Below are positions 57,346 through 64,000 of a stretch of 64,000 nucleotides of DNA, one piece after another. Location of the stretch: positions 113,845,937 to 113,909,936 of the forward strand of contig NC_134462.1 of assembly GCF_047948215.1 (NCBI RefSeq). The letters are read 5' to 3'. The stretch's first letter is position 1. Each line of letters begins with the position of its first letter. The DNA comes from Lycorma delicatula (lineage: Eukaryota > Arthropoda > Insecta > Hemiptera > Fulgoridae). A program made the translations under genes and the position numbers. The notes beneath the pieces were generated by a model that was given only the letters and a program-made list of their open reading frames with translations, ran no database searches and had not been told where the DNA came from.

Positions 57346-60300
57346 ACAATAGACAAAAAATATTAATACCTATTAAAAAGAAGCTGCTCATATAACCATA
57401 TGTTTACTAGTAACTTTACTGTGTTCCCATTTTGGCTGCCAAAAACAAAAAAACTAGTCTCATTTCTTTATTTACATATCTCGTACTCACCCAATTCTTT
57501 TCAGGTTTTTTTAATTGGATGTCCGGAAAACCTGCGGTTACTTAAGGTACGTGTTAACCGACAATTCGTTGCTGATTATTATACATCATAAACATCACTA
57601 GTATTTATATATCATGATTAAAATACTACAAACTTTTACATTAAGGTATCCTGTACGACTGAAGCGACGTACATCAATTTTCCACTATGCTAATCGACAC
57701 CGCGAACTATACCTCCACATTCACCTCAAGTTATACTGTCACTTCGACCTGCTTACCATGTCTTTAACTTTGAAGTTTTTCTTCCATCTTCTTTACGTAT
57801 CCTGTTTCACTTTTTAGTTTCGATACATTTTGTCGAAAATTTGTTTATTTAATTTTTTTGTTTCATTTCGATCATGTGTGCGAGGAATTTTATTATTTTA
57901 TTGTAGTTTCCAAATATTCTTGAGTTTTATAATTTTCTTTTTTATTTGATTTTAGTCTATACCCTTCTTTTGTTTTTTCTGCGACCGCAGATTTTCTTTA
58001 GGATTTTCATTTCAATTTTGAAAAGATATTATAGGCCAGCCCGATTTTTTGTTCCAGTTCTGTATAAGATCAATTTTGTTCCAGTTCTGTACAAAATAGT
58101 AATGCCTCAATTTTCGTTTATAGAAAGTTTCTTTTTGTTTAAAAATTGTTACATTTGGAAATTTAATGTTTTTAATTTTGATTTCTGAAATTCTAAAACT
58201 GATTTTTCTGACATTTTTATTTTTATTGATTATTTCTTATAAATATTTAAATTTGGTTTTGATATTTATTTATCCGTACTTGAATTCTATTGATTTTAAT
58301 TTCTGCTGATTTATTTTTAAATTAGAACAAATATTTTTTTTCGAGAGATTAAAAAACTGGATTTCATAAAAGTTTACTTGAGCATACCCGGTGAAGTACT
58401 TAATAACAGCATAATGAAAGGAAGTGTTTTATCTCTTAGGAAAAATCATTGTAATTTTTTTCTATGTATGATTATTCTTTTCGTTAAAAAAATGTACAAC
58501 TTAGTTTTAAAATTCTATAATGCCTTTATACATACGAAGATACGTGAATAATTATCTATTTTGTTTTGTACCTAAGGAACCTGTGGTACAAGGACTGATT
58601 ATATTAAAGTCTGTTAATAAATCTGATTAGGGAAATAGGAAAGATAAATCTACTTCTTGACAGGATGCTATGTACAGAACGAACTGGATATTGAAATTTA
58701 TAACATCAAATTCTTTGAATCTTTCATTTTGCTTATTTTTTAATTAGACAATATACGGGTGGAAATAGTTTTCCAACATTTCTACAATGCAATGGTTAAA
58801 GCTTTTCTCCTTATATTCAAGCTTGCGCTTGTCCCCGCTAATGAACAAAACTTTTTTTTACGCATAATTATTTAAAAAAGTTCAGATGTTTAATAATATG
58901 ACAAGTTATAACGTGAAATATATCACTGTGATTAGATAATATATGATTTTACTGATTTTTAAATAATTATTTATCTTATTACTATTATCATCTTTTGCGA
59001 GGTCATCCGAGTTCTCTTTTTCTTTGTGGAGCCTAATACTGATCATTTATGAGTGATCAGTATTGATCAAAATATTGCTGCAACCGATTGGTTGAAAATG
59101 ATTAAATTATTCAGTAAGTTATTATTTTTTTCATACAAAGAAATTTTACAAGTTTTGTTTCTCTGAAAGTAAAGATTATATGAGAAAAGAAATGTACATT
59201 AGTGACTTCATACCTAACTATCCTGACCTTTCATATGGACTTTGAAGCATTTAAATAATCTGAAATGCAAAAGGAATCAGTCATAATTGCTGAGAGTATA
59301 ATATCTTAGAGTAATTATACTCACGAAGAGCCACATTCTGTACCGAATAAAATGAACGTATCACATTAAAGAATGAATATAATTTAGAAATTTTTTGCGA
59401 ATGACATGTCGATGTACAACAGTAAAATCAACTTAATGAAAGAAAAAAGGAAACCACTTCACTCAGAATTTTTCGTTATGTTAATGAATAGCATAATTTT
59501 ATTTTTGAATATTTTTAGAAATGACTTTATTAGATTTGTCATCAATTGACGATGTGTATTTTTCGTTTTCTTTAGTTTTAGATTTAAAAAATAATTACAA
59601 TAAATTAAAAATTCTGTGAGATCTAGAAGTAAAATTAATTTAATATTTTATTACCTATAAACAATAAATAAATTCTATGGAAATATCCGGAAATGTTCAG
59701 CAACATTTATCCCAGTTTTTATACTTTATATTTCATAGGTAAAAAGATAATGCAACCTAAAATTATAATAATGTTATCGTTAAAAATTAATTCTATTTAA
59801 TTAGGATAATTTTGCATTTAATATTAAATATAATTAATTAAACTTAGTTAATTAATATTGGTAATTAATTATTTATTTGTAAAATTAAAACTCATAAGCT
59901 ATTCCAATATAACGAAAAATTGAGTAAATTAAATGAAACCTGGATTTTGAAAACAACAAGTATAGCGCGATAAACTTATGTATTAACTAACACAAAACTC
60001 ACAAATGTAATGTTGATAATAATAATACGTTGAAGATGAGAGTAAAGAAAACAATGAGAAAAAAGAAAAAATAGATTAAGGTAAGGCTGCTACATAATGA
60101 GAGTATTTTTTCAAAGAGCGAAAAAAGTATTCAACAACAAAAAATGTGACTGACAAATAAGTAATTTTCGCCTACAAAATTAAATAAAAAGAAAAAAAAA
60201 ACATTAAATTAAAACAACATGGAATCATTTTTAACTAACTTTTTCCCCCTGTAATACAATTATCTAGAAATTATACTACAAGTCATAAATTAAAATGTCC

Positions 60301-60512
60301 TTTTCTCTGTTCTTAGACAGCTTGTAAGTAAAAAATAATGAGTTAATATTTTACCTACATCGTGAATTACTTTTCCTTATCGCTTTTAATACAACAATTA
60401 TTACATTATTACGTATTGTATTTAAAAAAAATTTATCCGTTATCCAAATTCAATAAACTTCGTTTTAGTACGCTTTGATAGTACTGACTAAGCATTACGT
60501 TACAGTATATGC
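57346..60512. other. Long A/T-rich intergenic stretch
   Basis: The only notable items are a T-rich pyrimidine stretch at 57830-58340 and a 9-bp hairpin (59037-59045 / 59054-59062, TACTGATCA). Short frames such as 57946-58188 (+) are hydrophobic only because of the T-rich composition. Nothing recognised. Confidence 0.5.
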
Positions 60513-60640
60513 AGTGGCGGCTGGTAGTTAAAATTAGTGAGGATGCTGCTCCAGAACATTTTTTCTGGGCCTTTTCAAGGCCATGGTTAAAGTTTTTTGT
60601 AAAATAAAAGAACCGAAAAAATTAATCAAATAGAATAGGT
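60513..60640 (+). mobile_element. Candidate DNA transposon end (CAGTGGCGG type)
   Basis: CAGTGGCGGCTGGTAGTTAA is followed by AAATTAGTGAGGATGCTGCT and GGCCATGGTTAAAGTTTTTT. Ends beginning CAGTGGCGG are common in hAT-like elements of insects. No matching opposite end or 8-bp duplication was found, so this is tentative. Confidence 0.35.
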
Positions 60641-60679
60641 GGAAGCAGGATAATAATATAATTCTACATTTTATCGCAT

Positions 60680-61330
60680 TTAACAATATGGTTCAACAAT
60701 ATGGTAATTCTTATACTGCAGTTGGTACGGATTATCAGCCTCGGCGGCCAAGTAGACAACCCAGGCGAGACCCTCCAATCCGGGACTGTGCTCCATCAAA
60801 GTAGAGAATTGGAACACATCTTCAGGCCGCCTCTCAAGATTTGATGAGGTCACACCATCATCCACCGCTCGTCGGAGGTCATCCTCCGACCACATTACCG
60901 CCTGATGAAGGCTCCCATCTGGATTCTGTGTAGACACGTCAGAAATGACAAAGTAAGTCTGAGTCACCACCTTCACCATACCGGCCGAACAGACTCACTC
61001 CCTTGGGACATCTCAGCCTCATACTAAACGTCCTTAAACATCTCCAGCATGCGTACAATGTCATCCATGTAATCAGCACATTGTTTGATTTCAACCTTCG
61101 TGTTCATATGTCGTTAAACAAGTGAACTTAACTCCTTGACACTGCTAAACAATACCACCAAGTTATGGGGAAAGCATCTCTTCCTAATAGAGAAGCTATG
61201 TCCTTACTCCCCGCAGTCTTTTTCTTAAAAAAAAAAAAATGACACAAGAGATAATCAATTTTGGACATCTAATAATAGCATTCCAAGACACCTCCCCCCA
61301 GGGTAACCGACCCGGAGAGCCAAGTTAATT
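60680..61330 (-). pseudogene. Unidentified coding-like remnant, probably retroelement ORF1, with leader
   Basis: On minus the leader (GTCTTGGAATGCTATTATTA, AAAATTGATTATCTCTTGTG, T-run) matches the repeats at 4325 and 47941. It is followed by broken frames: EIKQCADYMDDIVRMLEMFK, then after a shift MVKVVTQTYFVISDVSTQNP, SLHQAVMWSEDDLRRAVDDG and HSPGLEGLAWVVYLAAEADN, running to a stop near 60680. G+C and codon balance differ from the A/T-rich flanks. I do not recognise a domain and there is no zinc knuckle in the readable part. Position behind a dispersed leader suggests ORF1 of a non-LTR element. An undescribed domesticated gene cannot be excluded. Confidence 0.4.
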
Positions 61331-61339
61331 CTTAAAATA

Positions 61340-64000
61340 AAAATGATAATTTTATTTTTTAACTAATTTACGTGGGGCTGGAAGATGATTGTTTCGCATT
61401 AACATTGTAATTAAGTATTAAAATTGATTGTTGTAGGATTACTGAATGAATTATAAAAGTATTTAGGAAACTTTAAGGGGAATCAGGTTCGAAAGTTAAA
61501 ATTAATTGCGGAGGTAATAAATTTGAGAAAAATAATTCTGTTTTTTAATACAAATCTACATTTATTATTTTCCTACATATAAAATAAATAATACAATCGA
61601 CTATTAACATTAAGAAAGGAAAATTCGAAGAGGCACCTGCACTCACATTCGGGTGCGTAAGCATTCATACGCGTACACATATACACACACAATACGATTA
61701 GGAACATTCACAAAGGGTACATAAGATGTATGAAATGCTTCAGTCGTTGATGAGAAGTACTATAATGGTTTTAGCTTTGAATTTCAGCAGTCGCCCTATC
61801 GGTGCGGTTTCGTAGTGAAGGAGAGAGAAAGGGAATTTGTCAGAATTCGGGAAGGTAATATGAGCGGGTGATATGGAACGATCAGAAGGAAGGGAAAGGA
61901 GTGCGGTGTAAAGAGAAAGGGGGTGTTTCTGCGCTCACTTTGATTGATGACCGACCAGTCATTAGCCGCAGCTGTTCTCTGCAAACTGTTAATTAATAAC
62001 ACCTGAGAACTTTAGCAGAGCATCATTCCTGATTGCAGCTTGCAACTCGCTCCCTCCACCATATCATTCTATTTGGAACGCGCGACAAACGCAAGCTTTA
62101 TTCAATCGGACCGAACATTCCACTACGTTATAGTAATAGTTGTAACTTTCTGATTAACTGTTGTGAAATATGTTCGCAATTATAGAAATCCAATTAATTT
62201 AAGCTCTTAAAATGTAACCGTTCAAACTACATACACACATAGAAACACACAAGAGGGCTAATTAGGGAAAAGGGAGATGAATAACAGTTTTTTTAACATT
62301 TAGAATTTTTACATTAACATTTATAATATTACATTATTTTAATTAATCCGAAACGTAGTTCTTGACTTTTGTAAAAATAAGTTTTCACTGTCAAAATTCT
62401 TAATTTTTTTTTTAGATTTTATTTTACTGTAGTTCTTGTTTTTTGACACCAAGTAAAATTAAAATGGAACAATATCGAGGTAATAATAATAAAAAAATAA
62501 TATTGTTTTCATGAAAACGAGAAACGCATTGAATTTCATAACGACCGTTTCTTTGCTATTTAAAATTTTCCAAAAAAAGGATGTCGGAAAAGTTTCTTAA
62601 AATTCGATTCCCCTTTATATTTATTTATTAATATATTTGCTAAAATGCATTCTCAACGAATAAGTTATTATAAATAAAAAAGCTAAATAAACAATGTTTC
62701 TGCTGGACAGGTGTTTGATTCTTGATCGAAAGATATATAATCTCACAAAATATTTATAAAATTTTATGACTATATCCTATTTTTATTTTTTTTTCTACCT
62801 AGTAAATATCATAAACTTTTCGTTTACAGGAGATTAGTCTACTGAAAAAAAATTTAATTAAAAATAAACAAGAAGCTAAAATTTCAATTCCCACCAAGGG
62901 ATAGAAAAGGTATTAAACCTCATTTTTGTTGGTGGATAAATGAGCATTTTGTTCATCTTGAGAGGTTAAATCTGAGGAGTAGCTTAGCTAATAGCCTCCC
63001 GAACCAGAAAGTTCGAATGTTACGTGTCAAAATAAAAAACAGCTTATTCTATAGTAGCGTCTGTTTTCCATGTTAGCGGCGGCTGAATTGTAACACCAGA
63101 AGGCAATAAAATAACTATTAAGACTTAGGTTCATTTGCTCCTTTTTTATTAAAAGGAGAAACTTTAAATTTTGCTAAAGGAGGACTTTAAATTTTAAAAT
63201 AAAAATTTTCACTTTTTTCTTACTCTTTATAAATACTCACTTTTTTGTATCTCTTATTAATTGAATCGGTCTAATGCTCTATTGTTAGTCAGTCTTGTTC
63301 CATCCTTCAAAGACTCAACAAGTTTTTATTTCGAATGTATAATTAATATAATAATGTTGTATATATGAATTGCAAGTTCAAAGATTTTAATAAAAATAAT
63401 TGAATCTAAATACGTTTAAATAATTAAACCTAACTGAGGTATTGAACCAAGGCGGTTTATTATTCGACAATATCACCATCCAATTACTCAACTTTCAGCA
63501 TAATGAAAACGGTTTCTGTTAACAACCAAAAATCACTTCCTGTTGAAAGTTCTCGGAAAAATAACGTGAGAATTTTTGGAAATACGCTGCTAAAAGAGTC
63601 ATCTAAAGATAAAGAGAAAATAAAAGTTATTGAAGAAAGAAGGACATAAAAGTTTAGGTAGGAATAAACTAGAATACAGACGGACATGATGCAAAGAATC
63701 CTTATGGAAATTCCTAAGTTACAGATACTTCCATATCACAGAATTCTAGAGATGATCTAGGTTGATCCATTAAGAACCCTGGATTCCTCATCGTAAAGGG
63801 CTCTTTATTTTCTTGACGAAAATCTTCTTTCATAGATTCATAAAGTAACTAATGTAAATACAATAAATCAGTAATGTTGCTACTGTCATCCTGAATAAAA
63901 ATATTTAATCCCTCGGGAGATTATAAATAAAATGGTTTTCTTTAAAAATTAGGAGTAGAAATTATTAAGTTATCTTTTTCTAAAATATAATTACATTTTA
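61340..64000. other. Right-end intergenic sequence with one candidate regulatory block
   Basis: Mostly A/T-rich. Positions 61640-62110 are G+C-richer, non-repetitive and purine-rich. Inside, 61920-62060 contains CAGCTG, CATTAGC, TTAATTAA and CACCTG in a compact array, as in developmental enhancers. No exon was recognised. A frame on - at 61796-62002 is probably compositional. Confidence 0.4.

Overview
This is an A+T-rich animal nuclear window, most likely from an insect. A hemipteran with a large, repeat-filled genome would fit, but that is inference from the repeat mix. The evidence is one spliced gene with GT-AG introns, several mariner-type transposons, tRNA-derived SINEs, non-LTR retrotransposon remnants, long AC/TA microsatellites and almost no long open frames.

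The one recognisable host gene lies on the + strand at 9894-20008. It is a five-exon mitochondrial carrier of the short calcium-binding carrier / ATP-Mg-phosphate carrier type (SLC25A24/25/41-like) without EF-hands. All four introns have clean donors, acceptors and matching phases. Exon 2 carries a local inverted duplication (12294-12351) that replaces a conserved Pro codon and shifts the frame by one base. As read here the gene therefore stops after about 119 residues. It is either a recent pseudogene or allele, or a sequence error at a palindrome.

Its introns hold a foldback repeat (10849-11517), an ORF1-only non-LTR element (about 12545-14025), a head-to-head mariner foldback (16692-17464) and a tRNA-derived SINE with a 16-bp target duplication (19451-19754). 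The left flank (1-9893) has two repeat modules, a LINE reverse-transcriptase scrap (6075-6490) and a long AC/TA microsatellite.

Downstream of 20 kb everything recognised is repeat or transposon debris:
- a core-deleted piggyBac-like remnant (21960-22829, -)
- a mariner tail (24745-24942)
- an end-only LINE derivative with target duplication (28717-29234)
- an internally deleted mariner (30872-31809)
- a second large foldback (34347-35130)
- an RT scrap (35500-35960)
- two related LTR-like repeats (about 36.7 and 40.0 kb) flanking a dead mariner (39015-39950)
- a MITE (42281-42460)
- a SINE split by a later insertion (42571-43150)
- a nearly identical tandem duplication (44671-45410)
- a Tigger/pogo element (51222-53771) carrying a nested LINE 3' end (52367-53008)
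- a mariner (55890-57345) carrying a nested GC-rich SINE-like insert (56014-56322)
- a coding-like retroelement remnant at 60.7-61.3 kb
An unidentified repeat family, with a terminal motif close to GATGTGGACACCACATGACT, recurs at least five times.

No rRNA gene, intact tRNA gene, CRISPR array or operon was seen. The most unusual signal is a recurring pattern of short, near-perfect inverted duplications with tiny loops. Two fall inside coding sequence and look like fold-back template-switch events, or a systematic assembly artefact.
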